From: Peptoniphilus stercorisuis | Lineage (GTDB): Bacteria; Bacillota; Clostridia; Tissierellales; Peptoniphilaceae | Direction of reading: 5' to 3' | Assembly: GCF_017874395.1 (NCBI RefSeq) | Contig: NZ_JAGGLJ010000004.1 | Span: 1-64,000, forward strand | Length of the DNA stretch: 64,000 nucleotides | Part shown: positions 53,389-63,120 of the stretch, in pieces | Layout: every line of letters begins with the position of its first letter | How positions within the stretch are numbered: position 1 is the stretch's first letter | Position numbers and translations under genes: made by a program | The notes under the pieces: model-generated | Database searches by the model: none | Told to the model about the DNA's origin: nothing | The model's input: only the letters and a program-made list of their open reading frames with translations

Positions 53389-54323
53389 TATTTAAGTGCC
53401 TCATAAATTTTATTTAAATTAGAAGTCATAATTGAAATATAATCATCATCATTTTCAATTTCATCTTCAGTTAAACTCTCAAGAGGATTTAAAAACTCAG
53501 TTTTAATTCTAGCTTCATTTGCAATAGTATCTGCAATTTTTGGATCAACAATATCCTCTGTAAAAATCACCTTAATATTATTTTCACGTACAATCCCTAC
53601 AATTTTCGCCATTGTTTTAGCATCAGGTTCTGACTCAGCATTTACACCTTCTATGCCAATTTGCTCTAAATTATAAGACTTAGTTAAATATCCATAAGCC
53701 ATATGTGAAACAACTATTTTATTATCTTTTATATTACTTAGTTTTTCACTAAAATCTTCATTAAGTTTTTCTAATTTCTCCCTATACTCATTAAAATTAT
53801 CAGTATAAAACTTCTCATTTTTAGAATCAGCTTTTATAAAAGCATCTTTAATATTTTCTGCTTCTATAATTGCATTTTTCGGATCTAACCAAACATGAGG
53901 ATCTATTTCATCATCACTTTCATGTAAAATCTCAACTCCCTCACTTGCAATAACACTTACTAAATCCTTATTATTTAAAGACTTAAGTACTTTATCACTC
54001 CAAGACTCAAGACCTGCTCCATTGTAAATAAATACATCTGCATTTTCTAAAGCTTTAATATCTTTATTGTCAGGCTCAAAATCATGAGGTTCTTGACCAT
54101 TTGGAACTATAAGATTTAAATCAATTTTATCTTTTCCAATATTTTTAGCAAAATCATATAGTGGATAAATTGATGCATAAACTTTTATTTTTTCATCTTC
54201 CTTGGTGTTTTCTATTTTTTTATTTGATATATCACCCTTATTATTATTTTTAGTATTATTGCATCCTGTAAATACTAATATAAGTATTAATAATAACGGA
54301 ATTAACTTATTTATTTTTTTCAT
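53388..54323 (-). CDS. znuA: Zinc ABC transporter substrate-binding lipoprotein
   Basis: A 311-residue cluster A-I metal-binding lipoprotein. The signal peptide ends in FTG-C (Cys21). Metal ligands fit H in QEPHDFEP, H in DPHVWLDP, H in VVSHMAYGYL and Asp/Glu in FTEDIVDP. There is no His-rich loop between the first two ligands, unlike classical ZnuA. The promoter carries a Zur-type box, which supports zinc as the substrate. Confidence 0.92.
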   Translation of the reverse strand: MKKINKLIPLLLILILVFTGCNNTKNNNKGDISNKKIENTKEDEKIKVYASIYPLYDFAKNIGKDKIDLNLIVPNGQEPHDFEPDNKDIKALENADVFIYNGAGLESWSDKVLKSLNNKDLVSVIASEGVEILHESDDEIDPHVWLDPKNAIIEAENIKDAFIKADSKNEKFYTDNFNEYREKLEKLNEDFSEKLSNIKDNKIVVSHMAYGYLTKSYNLEQIGIEGVNAESEPDAKTMAKIVGIVRENNIKVIFTEDIVDPKIADTIANEARIKTEFLNPLESLTEDEIENDDDYISIMTSNLNKIYEALK

Positions 54324-54336
54324 AAATACCTCCTTT

Positions 54337-54357
54337 AAATGGTAATCATTTCCATTT
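54337..54357. promoter_or_regulatory. Zur box in the znuA-zur intergenic region
   Basis: A 21-bp element of the Fur-family 7-1-7 type: left half AAATGGTAAT, centre C, right half ATTTCCATTT, one position from a perfect inverted repeat. It overlaps the predicted znuA transcript start, where a zinc-bound Zur would block transcription. Confidence 0.85.
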
Positions 54358-54367
54358 CACTATAAAT

Positions 54368-54395
54368 ATTTTATCAAAAGTATAAGAAATGTAAA
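54368..54395 (-). promoter_or_regulatory. znuACB promoter
   Basis: -35 TTTACA (54390-54395), 16-base spacer, -10 TAAAAT (54368-54373). The Zur box begins 10 bases downstream of the -10. Confidence 0.65.
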
Positions 54396-54473
54396 GAATT
54401 TTATTTGCCAAAAAAACTTTTGCAGTTTATTATTTTTTACTTTTCATATATAATCTACCCAAGAGGTGTTTAA

Positions 54474-54887
54474 ATGAAAGAGATACTAAAAGATAATAAT
54501 TTGAAAGTTACAAAGGGACGTTTAGAAGTATTACGTCTTTTAGATAAAAGTAGCACTCCTCTTTCTGTAGAAGAAATTTATAAAAATATATCTCGTGAAT
54601 CTTGTAGAAGTTTGACAACAGCTTATAGAATTGTAAATCAATTAGAAGATGCCCATATAATAAGAAAGGCTCTTTCTCAAAATAGTATTTCCTATTATGA
54701 ACTTTCTATAAATTCACATAAACACTACATAGTATGTTCTATATGTGGCAAGATAACTCCAATAGATCATTGCCCTATTGAACCTTTAGAAAATTTAGTA
54801 GAAAAAGAAACAGGATATAAAATAACAGGTCATATTATAGAATTATCTGGAGTATGCCCTGATTGCAGCAAAAAAGAAGAGGTGTGA
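54474..54887 (+). CDS. zur: Fur family zinc uptake regulator
   Basis: A 137-residue Fur-family repressor. The winged-helix domain (KVTKGRLEVLRLLDKS, then SLTTAYRIVNQLEDAHIIRK) is followed by the dimer domain with H82 and HKHYIVCSICGK. The structural zinc site is two CxxC pairs, C88-C91 and C128-C131. It is divergent from znuACB with a Zur box between them, hence Zur rather than Fur or PerR. The 3' neighbour is a repressor-like gene 2 bases away. A TATAAT lies about 20 bases before the ATG. Confidence 0.9.
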   Translation: MKEILKDNNLKVTKGRLEVLRLLDKSSTPLSVEEIYKNISRESCRSLTTAYRIVNQLEDAHIIRKALSQNSISYYELSINSHKHYIVCSICGKITPIDHCPIEPLENLVEKETGYKITGHIIELSGVCPDCSKKEEV

Positions 54888-54889
54888 CA

Positions 54890-55462
54890 ATGAACTTTGG
54901 AACTAAACTTAAAATGTTAAGGAATATATCTGGAGTAACACAAAGAGAACTTGCCCTTGCTATTGATGTTGAAAGAGCAACTATTGCAGGATATGAAACT
55001 CGTGATTCAGAACCAAATTATGAAAAATTAATTAGAATTTCAAAATTTTTTAATGTAAGTGTTGATTATTTATTGGGAAATGATGAAATTATTAAATCTA
55101 CATCATATAAACTTCCAATTTTAAAAAATACAAACGAAACTTTTCAACAAACATTAGAATATGTTGTAGTAGATGAAGCTTTAAAAAAAGATAAAGATTT
55201 ACTTGCAATTAAAATTACTGATGATGCACTTTCTCCAAAATTCAATAAAAATTCAACAGTTATCTTAGAAAATACAAATGATATATCTGATGGAGATCTT
55301 GTACTTTGTCTATTAAATGAAGAAGAAACTTGCCTAAGATATATAATAAATGATAAGAAATTAATACTATATGCAGAAAACAGCAATTATAAACCTATAA
55401 TTATTGAAAAAGAAAATATTAAAATTTTAGGACGAGCTTTAGAAATTAGAGTTAGTCTATAA
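54890..55462 (+). CDS. XRE-family regulator with catalytically degenerate S24/LexA-like domain
   Basis: A 190-residue protein. Residues 3-62 are an HTH_3 domain (KLKMLRNISGVTQRELALAIDVERATIAGYE). Residues 100-190 follow the S24 peptidase_G layout, but the nucleophile of the DSM motif is Ala113 (DDALSPKF) and the general-base Lys of TLKR is Arg150 (CLRY), so self-cleavage should not occur. It may bind a ligand or partner instead. ATG at 54890 follows GAGGTG by 5 bases and lies 2 bases after zur, so it is probably co-transcribed with zur. It ends at a shared symmetric terminator. Confidence 0.8.
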   Translation: MNFGTKLKMLRNISGVTQRELALAIDVERATIAGYETRDSEPNYEKLIRISKFFNVSVDYLLGNDEIIKSTSYKLPILKNTNETFQQTLEYVVVDEALKKDKDLLAIKITDDALSPKFNKNSTVILENTNDISDGDLVLCLLNEEETCLRYIINDKKLILYAENSNYKPIIIEKENIKILGRALEIRVSL

Positions 55463-55486
55463 AAGGGATGCCTAGGCATCCCTTTT
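55461..55486. terminator. Bidirectional terminator
   Basis: A palindrome around GGGATGCCTAGGCATCCC with A and T runs on either side, between convergent genes. Confidence 0.92.
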
Positions 55487-55488
55487 TA

Positions 55489-56787
55489 TTATCTAAATAA
55501 TAAATATGCAATTGGTGATGTAATAAGTATTGAAAGTGCAACTCTTTCAAACCAAATAATTAAATAATCTTTCATTTTTAAGGGTATATTTGTAGACATC
55601 ATACATGGTATAGATGCACTAAAAAATAAAATTTCTGATACACATGTCACTCCAACTACAAATTTCGTAACCATTGATGCTCCTGCAACAGGCACTACTG
55701 GTAAAAACATCTCTGCAATACTCATTGATAAAGCCTTAGCTGCTAAAAGAGGTTCAGGAAGTCTTGCTATTAATGTAAATGGATAAAATATATATCCAAC
55801 AATATCAAATACTTTTGTGTATTTTGCTACAATTAATCCTAAAGATCCTACTGCCATTAAAGATGGCGCCATATTTATTGCAAGTTTAAATCCATCTATT
55901 AAATTCCTCTTAGTGTTTTCTAATATTCCAGGAGCTTCTGTACTTGTTTTTTCTGCAAATTCCAATGCTGTTTTAAATTTATTTTCCTTAACATCTTCTT
56001 CTATATCTCCAGTAACTCCCTTATAGTAACTTTCTTTCTTTTTAGAAAGAGGATATATTCTTGCAGTAATTGCTGTAACTAAAAATGTAACAAATACTGT
56101 AACCCAAAAATAAATACTCCAATGTGTATCCATAAATCCTAGAGTCTTTGCAACAATTATCATAAATGTAGCAGACACTGTAGAAAATCCCGTCGCTATA
56201 ATACAAGCTTCTTTTGCATTATATTTTCCCTCTTCATAAACTCTATTTGTTATTAATAAAGCTATTGAATAAGATCCTACAAAAGATGCCACTGCGTCTA
56301 TTGCCGATCTTCCTGGAGTTTTAAAAATAGGTTTCATAATCGGTCTCATAAAAACCCCTACAAATTCCATTAATCCATAAGAAATAATAAAAGCTAAAAA
56401 CACTGATCCAACTGGCACTATTGTCGTTACAGGAACTACTACCTTACTATAAATAAATGGAATCATATCATCTTCTAACAAACCCTTTGGTCCAATATTA
56501 AAAACAGCCATCACTATAAAAAATAATGCTGATATATTTATAAAAGAAAAAATCATATTGATCTTTGTCTTTTTCCATTTTCCATTTATAAAGGGTAAAA
56601 ATACACCTATAAATACAAGACCTAGACCATAAACTTCTTTATAATATGGAATTTCTTGAATAAATGTCACTAAATGATCCAATGGTATAGAGCTTTTATC
56701 TCCAATTTTTATCGGAACAAAAAACATAAAAATACCAAACAAACTATAAACTATAAATCTAATTAATGCCCTATTATTTTTCTTCAT
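55489..56787 (-). CDS. YjiH-like membrane protein with nucleoside-recognition (GATE) domains
   Basis: A 432-residue protein with ten or so membrane helices. The YjiH-type start (FFVPIKIGDKSSIPLDHLV) and repeated gate segments (FMRPIFKTPGRSAIDAVASFVGSYSIALLITNRVYEEGKY and the later AKALSMSIAEMFLPVVPVAGASMVTKF) are typical. Transported substrate unknown. The ATG at 56787 was chosen for GGAGATG about 8 bases upstream; the frame opens 12 codons earlier. Monocistronic. Confidence 0.82.
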   Translation of the reverse strand: MKKNNRALIRFIVYSLFGIFMFFVPIKIGDKSSIPLDHLVTFIQEIPYYKEVYGLGLVFIGVFLPFINGKWKKTKINMIFSFINISALFFIVMAVFNIGPKGLLEDDMIPFIYSKVVVPVTTIVPVGSVFLAFIISYGLMEFVGVFMRPIMKPIFKTPGRSAIDAVASFVGSYSIALLITNRVYEEGKYNAKEACIIATGFSTVSATFMIIVAKTLGFMDTHWSIYFWVTVFVTFLVTAITARIYPLSKKKESYYKGVTGDIEEDVKENKFKTALEFAEKTSTEAPGILENTKRNLIDGFKLAINMAPSLMAVGSLGLIVAKYTKVFDIVGYIFYPFTLIARLPEPLLAAKALSMSIAEMFLPVVPVAGASMVTKFVVGVTCVSEILFFSASIPCMMSTNIPLKMKDYLIIWFERVALSILITSPIAYLLFR

Positions 56788-56880
56788 ATTTTCATCTCCA
56801 AAATTAATAAAAATAATATACAATACCTTATTAATATAGTATCATAGAAAAGTATTTTTTGTTTAAATTTATTACAAATA

Positions 56881-56903
56881 AAAAAAGGATGCCTAAGCAT
56901 CCT
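56881..56903 (-). terminator. Terminator of ftsH
   Basis: Stem AGGATGC with GCATCCT around a 4-base loop, then a run of U on the minus strand, directly after the ftsH stop. Confidence 0.9.
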
Positions 56904-56907
56904 CTTA

Positions 56908-58782
56908 TTAATCATTGTGTTTATTCAATATTTCCATAAATTCTTCTCCAGTAATAGTTTCTTTTTGTAGAAGATAGTCTGCAATTTCATGTAATGCATC
57001 CATATTTTCTTTTAGAATATTAATAGCTTTTTCATGAGCTTCTTCTATTACCTTTTGAACTTCTTTATCTATTAAATATTGTGTTTCAGGTGAAACCATT
57101 AAAGTTGAATCTCCACCTAAATATTGATTTGTAACAGCTTCCATTGCAACAAACCCAAATTCATCACTCATACCAAATCTTGTAATCATTGCCTTAGCAA
57201 GTTTTGTAGCTTGTTCAATATCATTTGAAGCACCTGATGTTTTAACACCAAATATTAACTCTTCAGCTGATCTTCCACCTGTTAAAGTTACAATTTTATT
57301 GAATAATTCTTCCTTACTCATTAAAACTTTTTCTTCTTCATCTACTTGCATAGTATATCCAAGTGCACCTGATGTTCTAGGTATTATAGTAATTTTATGA
57401 ACTGGAGCTGATTGAGTTTGACGTGCTGCAACAAGAGCATGACCAACTTCATGATAGGCAATAGTTCTTCTTTCATTTGGAGAAATAACTGCATTCTTTC
57501 TTTCATATCCTGCAATTACAACTTCAACACTTTCCTCAATATCTCTTTGAGTCATTTCATGTCTGCCTTCACGTACAGCTCTTAAAGCTGCTTCATTTAT
57601 CATATTTGCAAGATCTGCACCACTTGCTCCAGCTGTTGCACGAGCTATTGCATTATAGTCTATATCTTCATCTTTAACTATTTTTTTAGCATGAACTTTT
57701 AATATAGCTTCTCTTCCTGCAAGATCTGGAAGTTCAACAGGAACACGTCTATCAAAACGACCTGGTCTTAATAGAGCAGGGTCCAAACTTTCTGGTCTAT
57801 TTGTAGCTGCAAGAATTACAACTCCATCATTACCTTCAAAACCATCCATCTCAGATAATAATTGATTTAGAGTTTGCTCTCTTTCATCATTTCCAGAAAA
57901 TCCTGCACCATCACGTTTTTTACCAATTGTATCAATTTCATCTATAAATACGATACAAGGAGCTTTTTCATGTGCTTGTTTAAATAAATCTCTTACTTTT
58001 GCTGCACCAAGACCTACAAACATCTCAACAAATTCAGATCCTGAAATTGAAAAGAATGGAACATCTGCTTCTCCTGCTACTGCTTGAGCAAGTAAAGTTT
58101 TACCAGTTCCTGGAGGTCCAACTAAAAGTGCACCCTTTGGAAGTTTTGCACCAATATCAGAATATTTTTTTGGATTGTGAAGAAAATCAACTATTTCTGT
58201 TAAAGCTTCTTTTGCTTCATCTTGACCTGCTACATTTTCAAATGTAATTCCATCAGTGCTTTTAACATATATCTTAGCATTGGATTTCCCAAAACTCATT
58301 GGTCCAACGCCACCTTCATCTCCAAATCTCTTAACCATCATTTTAGAAATAAAATACCAAACAACTACAAGTATTAAAATTGTAGTTCCCATGGAAATTA
58401 ATGTTGCTAAAACTGGATTTGGTTCAGTAGGATAAATTCTTTCAAATTTTACTCCCTCATTGTGAAGTCTTTCAACTAAAGTTGGATCCTCTAATTTTGA
58501 AGTTTCATATTTTTGTTTTTTACCATCTTTTTCAATTTCAAAAGCAACTTTTTTATCTAGTATTTCAGCCTTTGTTACAACACCTTTATCTACATAACTT
58601 AAAAATGTTCCATAGTCTGTAGTCTTAATATCAGGAGCTTTTTGTAACCTTGGATTTATTATAAAGGGAACTGCAAATATAAGTATAATCGCAATTACAT
58701 AATAAACAAGAAGCGGCCATGATTTAAACTTGTTGTTGTTGTCTTTTTTGTTCTTCTTATTGTCATTTTTTTTATCAAACAA
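56908..58782 (-). CDS. ftsH: ATP-dependent zinc metalloprotease FtsH
   Basis: A 624-residue membrane AAA+ protease that degrades membrane and regulatory proteins. Two membrane helices (about 21-40 and 125-145) flank an external domain. The AAA module has [20 protein letters not shown], the arginine finger region RPGRFDRRV, and the protease site HEVGH plus a downstream Asp (GGRSAEEL region). TTG at 58782 is preferred because AAGGGAAGTG lies upstream; a TTG 15 codons earlier also opens the frame but has no SD. Monocistronic, with promoter and terminator. Confidence 0.95.
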   Translation of the reverse strand: MFDKKNDNKKNKKDNNNKFKSWPLLVYYVIAIILIFAVPFIINPRLQKAPDIKTTDYGTFLSYVDKGVVTKAEILDKKVAFEIEKDGKKQKYETSKLEDPTLVERLHNEGVKFERIYPTEPNPVLATLISMGTTILILVVVWYFISKMMVKRFGDEGGVGPMSFGKSNAKIYVKSTDGITFENVAGQDEAKEALTEIVDFLHNPKKYSDIGAKLPKGALLVGPPGTGKTLLAQAVAGEADVPFFSISGSEFVEMFVGLGAAKVRDLFKQAHEKAPCIVFIDEIDTIGKKRDGAGFSGNDEREQTLNQLLSEMDGFEGNDGVVILAATNRPESLDPALLRPGRFDRRVPVELPDLAGREAILKVHAKKIVKDEDIDYNAIARATAGASGADLANMINEAALRAVREGRHEMTQRDIEESVEVVIAGYERKNAVISPNERRTIAYHEVGHALVAARQTQSAPVHKITIIPRTSGALGYTMQVDEEEKVLMSKEELFNKIVTLTGGRSAEELIFGVKTSGASNDIEQATKLAKAMITRFGMSDEFGFVAMEAVTNQYLGGDSTLMVSPETQYLIDKEVQKVIEEAHEKAINILKENMDALHEIADYLLQKETITGEEFMEILNKHND

Positions 58783-58894
58783 TATATCACTTCCCTTTTT
58801 CAAAATATATACTACATTTAAGATCAAATATAGTAAAACATAGTATAAGAATACCCAATATATTATTACATAATCTCATGAGTAGACTCGTTCA

Positions 58895-58923
58895 ATTATA
58901 TAACACCTTTTTTAACTAAGCAA
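58895..58923 (-). promoter_or_regulatory. ftsH promoter
   Basis: -35 TTGCTT (58918-58923), 17-base spacer, -10 TATAAT (58895-58900), giving a leader of about 105 bases with no clear structure. Confidence 0.7.
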
Positions 58924-59006
58924 ACTTTCACATTTCTTAAATATTAAATTCTATTTAAAAACTATTTAAATCTGCTCCTTATTATTATATATATCCTAAA
59001 ATAATT

Positions 59007-59032
59007 AAAAAAAAGAGCAAATCTGCTCTTTT
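59007..59032 (-). terminator. Terminator of the multi-spanning membrane protein gene
   Basis: Stem AAAAGAGCA with TGCTCTTTT around AATC, then U residues on the minus strand, directly abutting the stop codon. Confidence 0.88.
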
Positions 59033-59794
59033 CTAACTAATAATCCTCTTTTCTTTAAATAAAACATAAAATAGCACTAATATTGAAGAAATTCCAATAA
59101 AAATTAAAAGCGGAAAATTTCTATTAAAACCATTTTCTGATACTTGATTTATAAAAATACCAATATATATCCAAGCTACTGCCAAAATATATATTCCATC
59201 TCTATTAGTTTTAAAAAAGTATATAGAAATTATTATTCCAAGTATTAATAATATAGAACTTATTATTATTGCAAATACATTAAAAGGTTTTAGACCTAAA
59301 TCTACAAATAAAGCTAATACATTTATAATAGATGATACTGTAATTACACCAAAATATAAATTAAAAGGAATTTTAATAAAAATATTTTGCCTTTCATCTA
59401 ATGTAAAATCATTTATAATAAAAGAGATTTTATAAAGAGTAAATAACATTAATATCATAATTAATACAGATGCAAAAATTTTATTATAATAATTAAATAT
59501 ATTCCAAAATATATTTAAAATCATATTAGATGCAAAAATTAAATTTATATTATTAAATATCCTTCTTTCTTCTCTTGTGTTTTCATTTTCAATAATATCT
59601 ATTGAATACAATATATATAGTAATAATCCAAGATATACAATTGGAATAATCACATTAGTAATATTTGTCGGTATTAATAAATTTGAATAGCTTTTTATAA
59701 TATTATTTTCAACTATATCAGCTTTTTTCATTAGATTTATTAGTAGATTTACAATTATCATAATTACATAAATAACTAAACTTAAGTATTTCAT
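59033..59794 (-). CDS. Multi-spanning membrane protein of unknown function
   Basis: A 253-residue protein with about eight hydrophobic segments and few conserved polar residues; short charged loops (IENENTREERR, FTLDERQN, FKTNRDG) separate them. No family was recognised. It stands alone between ftsH and a divergent deaminase gene and has its own terminator. Codon use is like its neighbours. Confidence 0.65.
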   Translation of the reverse strand: MKYLSLVIYVIMIIVNLLINLMKKADIVENNIIKSYSNLLIPTNITNVIIPIVYLGLLLYILYSIDIIENENTREERRIFNNINLIFASNMILNIFWNIFNYYNKIFASVLIMILMLFTLYKISFIINDFTLDERQNIFIKIPFNLYFGVITVSSIINVLALFVDLGLKPFNVFAIIISSILLILGIIISIYFFKTNRDGIYILAVAWIYIGIFINQVSENGFNRNFPLLIFIGISSILVLFYVLFKEKRIIS

Positions 59795-59907
59795 ATTATT
59801 CCTCCCTTACTTATAATATTTAGTATTTATATTTACCCAAAACTTTAATATCAATTAAATTTTTATTTATTTTTTTAGGGTAGATATAAATGAAGGGAGA
59901 TTTATTT

Positions 59908-60321
59908 ATGATTGATGAAAAAATTTTTATAAATTTAGAAAAAATAGCAAAAGAACTAGTTGCTCCAGAAAAATTAAACAAATATGTCTCCATTGGAGAT
60001 GTATCTTGTGCTCTTATTACAGATAAGGGAAATATTTATACAGGAATTAATATTGATACATCTTGTTCTCTTGGGTTTTGCGCAGAACATAGTGCAATCT
60101 CAGAAATGCTCAAAAATAGAGAGTATAATATAAAAGCCATTGTAGCTATTAATGAAAATTATAATCCTATTCCTCCTTGTGGCAGATGTAGAGAATTAAT
60201 AAGTCAGATTTCAGAAAAAAATACAAAGACTTATATTAAAGTTTCAAAGGATAAAATTTTACAATTAAAAGATCTTCTTCCACTTGATTGGAAGGATGTA
60301 AAAAAAGAGCCTATTATTTAG
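59908..60321 (+). CDS. Cytidine deaminase-like enzyme (blasticidin-S deaminase type)
   Basis: A 137-residue zinc deaminase. The active site reads FCAEHSA (C58, E60) and PPCGRCREL (C91, C94). The first zinc ligand is Cys as in the tetrameric CDA and blasticidin deaminases. Standard CDA substrate-binding sequences are only partly recognisable (INIDTSCSLGFCAE), so the substrate is unsure. The ATG at 59908 follows AAGGGAG by about 8 bases. Single plus-strand gene; its stop lies inside a shared terminator with recR. Confidence 0.82.
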   Translation: MIDEKIFINLEKIAKELVAPEKLNKYVSIGDVSCALITDKGNIYTGINIDTSCSLGFCAEHSAISEMLKNREYNIKAIVAINENYNPIPPCGRCRELISQISEKNTKTYIKVSKDKILQLKDLLPLDWKDVKKEPII

Positions 60322-60329
60322 GCTCTTTT
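60303..60329. terminator. Bidirectional terminator overlapping two stop codons
   Basis: Stem AAAAGAGCCTA with TAGGCTCTTTT (3-to-5-base loop) spans the stop of the deaminase gene and touches the recR stop. T runs on both sides suit either strand. Confidence 0.9.
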
Positions 60330-60930
60330 ACTTTAATTCTCTTCTATTTTCCAAAGCAGTTGATATTGTTACCTCATCATAATATTCAAGATCTCCACCA
60401 ACTGGAAGTCCATATCCTATTCTTGTAGTCTTAACTCCTAGTGGCGATATTAATTTTGAAAGATATAATGCTGTTGTATCTCCTTCAACTGTTGGGTTTG
60501 TTGCTATTATTATTTCTTTTATATCATCAGATTCAAGTCGTCTTAATAGTTCTCTGATTTTAAGTTCTGCAGGTCCTATGCCCTTTGTTGGAGCAATCAC
60601 TCCATGAAGCACATGATATAGACCATTAAAACAATTTGCTCTTTCCATTGCTTCTACATCTTTTGGATATTCTACTACACAAATTATAGAATTATCTCTT
60701 TTGTCATCTGTACATATTGCACAGGGATCTAAATCTGTAAAATTAGAACAAATAGAGCATTCCTTAACATTTTTCTTAGCATCAATTATTGAATTTGACA
60801 AAAGATTTACTTTATCCTCTTCCATATCTAATATAAAATAAGCAAGTCTTTGAGCAGTTTTATTTCCTATACCTGGCAACTTATTTAACTGATTAATTAA
60901 ATTTTCAATTGGTCTTGCTGTACTTTTCAT
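60328..60930 (-). CDS. recR: Recombination mediator RecR
   Basis: A 200-residue RecR with an HhH domain (LNKLPGIGNKTAQRLAYFIL), a C4 zinc finger (CSICSNFTDLDPCAIC), a Toprim domain with IICVVEYPKDVEAMER and IATNPTVEGDTTALYL, and the C-terminal TRIGYGLPVGGDLEYYDEVTISTAL. It loads RecA with RecO and RecF. It follows ebfC by 2 bases in the classical dnaX-ebfC-recR order. Confidence 0.97.
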   Translation of the reverse strand: MKSTARPIENLINQLNKLPGIGNKTAQRLAYFILDMEEDKVNLLSNSIIDAKKNVKECSICSNFTDLDPCAICTDDKRDNSIICVVEYPKDVEAMERANCFNGLYHVLHGVIAPTKGIGPAELKIRELLRRLESDDIKEIIIATNPTVEGDTTALYLSKLISPLGVKTTRIGYGLPVGGDLEYYDEVTISTALENRRELK

Positions 60931-60932
60931 AA

Positions 60933-61271
60933 TTAAAGTCCAGGAATATTTAATCCGCCTGTAAGTTTAGACATTTCAGAACCCATTTTATCTTCAGCTG
61001 TTCTTAAAGCTTCATTTACAGCTGCAACTATTAAGTCCTCTAACATTTCAACATCATCAGGATCTACAACTTCTTTGTCTATTTTTATTTCAACAACTTC
61101 TTTACTTCCATTTACCTTTGCAATTACTGCTCCACCACCAGCAGAAGCTTCAACAACTTCCTCTTTTAGTTTTGTTTGAACATCTTCCATTTGCTTTTGT
61201 AGTTTTTGCATTTGCTTCATCATATTATTCATATTTCCACCGCCTGGAAATCCTGGAAATCCTTTTGCCAT
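60933..61271 (-). CDS. ebfC: YbaB/EbfC nucleoid-associated protein
   Basis: A 112-residue DNA-binding protein. [48 protein letters not shown] is the family signature, with a Gly/Met-rich N-terminus ([14 protein letters not shown]). It lies 11 bases after dnaX. Confidence 0.95.
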   Translation of the reverse strand: MAKGFPGFPGGGNMNNMMKQMQKLQKQMEDVQTKLKEEVVEASAGGGAVIAKVNGSKEVVEIKIDKEVVDPDDVEMLEDLIVAAVNEALRTAEDKMGSEMSKLTGGLNIPGL

Positions 61272-61282
61272 TTTTATTCCTC

Positions 61283-62923
61283 CTAAATTCTATCTATATT
61301 TTCTTTACCAAAATAACTTTCTACTTTTGATATTGCTTTTTTCTTATCTAAAGTATCTGCTATTTCAATTCGTACATCGATTTTTTCATTGTATTTTTTA
61401 CTAAAGAACTCTCTTAAAAATTCAATATTATCTTCTGTACTTATAGCTTTATAATGAAACATAAATTTTTCATCATATACAACTATAAGAGTATTTTGAT
61501 TAAAATCAGAAAGAGTTGCTTCTCTAAGTAATGCTGATACATTTAACCTTTTTAAATCTTTTATTTCAATAAGTATATCTTCCCAATGAGATTTAATCAA
61601 ATCAAGTGTAACTTTACCATTTTTAATTATATCAGAACTTTCTTTTTTTTGTGAAGCTTCTTCTAATTCTCTTTTTACTCTATTTTCTGCTATTATTTTT
61701 TGATTTTCTGTTTGAATTGGTTCTTTTTTTATTACTTCTTTTTCTCTATATTTTAAATCATCTTTTGAAATATTTGTTTTTTTAATATTTCCACTTTGAA
61801 TCATATTCTCAAGTTGTTCTACTCTATCTTTAAGAGACAACTCATCTTTTGTATTACTTATTTTTATTAAACTCATTTCAAATATTACTCTCTTATCTGG
61901 AGCATATTTTACACTTACAAGAGTTTCATTTAATATTTTTAAAATTTCTATTATTCTATTAATCTCTATTTCTTCACATTGCTCTTTATACTTATCTATA
62001 TTAGAAGTATATAATAATTCTAAAGGATTTTTAACAGTTTTAGTAATCATTAGATTTCTAAAATGAAGTATTAAATCACTTATTAGATTTGAAATATCCT
62101 TTCCACTTTTGTAAATCTCCTCAAGAGTTATCAATGCATTATCTATATCATAATTTATTAAATGAGAAGATAGTGTAAATAATATTTCATCAGTTGATAT
62201 TCCCAAAATATCTGTAGCTAATTTATAATCAATATTATCTTCTCCATAAGACAAACATTGATCTAAAAGAGATAAAGCATCTCTCATTGCTCCATCTGAA
62301 TTATTAGCAATTAACTTATAAACCTCTTCATCACAGGTTTTATTTTCAAGCTCAGTTATTTTTTTAAGATTTTCTACTATTATATCAGGTGAAATTCTCT
62401 TAAAATTAAATCTTTGAGTTCTAGATAAAATAGTTTGTGGAATTTTTTCTGGTTCTGTTGTTGCAAGTATAAATATTAAATGTCTAGGTGGTTCTTCTAA
62501 TATTTTTAAAAGTGCATTAAATGCTCCCTTAGAAAGCATATGAACTTCATCTATTATATAAACTTTATATTTACTTGTTGATGGTGGATATATTACTTTT
62601 TCCTTTAATTCTCTTATATCATCAACACCATTATTTGATGCAGCATCCATTTCAACTACATCCATAATTCTATCTTCTAGAATCCCCTTACAGCTTGGGC
62701 ATTCATTACATGGATTTCCATCTACTTCATTTGGGCAATTTATCCCACGAGCAAATATTTTTGCAGCAGATGTCTTTCCAGTTCCCCTTGTTCCTGAAAA
62801 AAGATAGGCATGAGAAGTTTCCCCACTTGCTATTTGGTGTTTTAGTGCAGATGTAATATGATCTTGTCCAACAAGTTCATCAAAAGTTTTAGATCTATAT
62901 TTTCTATATAGTGCTTGATACAT
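61283..62923 (-). CDS. dnaX: DNA polymerase III subunit gamma/tau
   Basis: A 546-residue clamp-loader ATPase. It starts [22 protein letters not shown] and has Walker [10 protein letters not shown], a zinc module ([16 protein letters not shown]), Walker B IIDEVHML, sensor ATTEPEKIP and the [11 protein letters not shown] stretch. The tau-like C-terminal region is short and basic/acidic. I did not establish a frameshift site for gamma. An extended -10 (TGTTATAAT) lies about 25 bases before the ATG. Confidence 0.96.
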   Translation of the reverse strand: MYQALYRKYRSKTFDELVGQDHITSALKHQIASGETSHAYLFSGTRGTGKTSAAKIFARGINCPNEVDGNPCNECPSCKGILEDRIMDVVEMDAASNNGVDDIRELKEKVIYPPSTSKYKVYIIDEVHMLSKGAFNALLKILEEPPRHLIFILATTEPEKIPQTILSRTQRFNFKRISPDIIVENLKKITELENKTCDEEVYKLIANNSDGAMRDALSLLDQCLSYGEDNIDYKLATDILGISTDEILFTLSSHLINYDIDNALITLEEIYKSGKDISNLISDLILHFRNLMITKTVKNPLELLYTSNIDKYKEQCEEIEINRIIEILKILNETLVSVKYAPDKRVIFEMSLIKISNTKDELSLKDRVEQLENMIQSGNIKKTNISKDDLKYREKEVIKKEPIQTENQKIIAENRVKRELEEASQKKESSDIIKNGKVTLDLIKSHWEDILIEIKDLKRLNVSALLREATLSDFNQNTLIVVYDEKFMFHYKAISTEDNIEFLREFFSKKYNEKIDVRIEIADTLDKKKAISKVESYFGKENIDRI

Positions 62924-63120
62924 TTACTTCAACTCCTCTATTTATTATAACAAAATTAAAGAAAATAAGAATAGATTTTCAAATACTAATAATATTAAAT
63001 AAGTAATATAGAACTAATGTTTTCTTTAATTCCCTTACATTTAACATTTAATACACATAATTTTCACAGATGAGCTATATAGTATAAACATACTAATTAT
63101 TAATGGGAGGTATATTATTA

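Noticed and set aside
57999-58247. Plus-strand Leu/Gln-rich frame inside ftsH
   Set aside because: Shadow of the conserved AAA domain on the other strand.
58828-59006. tRNA or small RNA upstream of ftsH
   Set aside because: No cloverleaf or conserved T-loop sequence; the stretch is explained by the ftsH promoter and leader.
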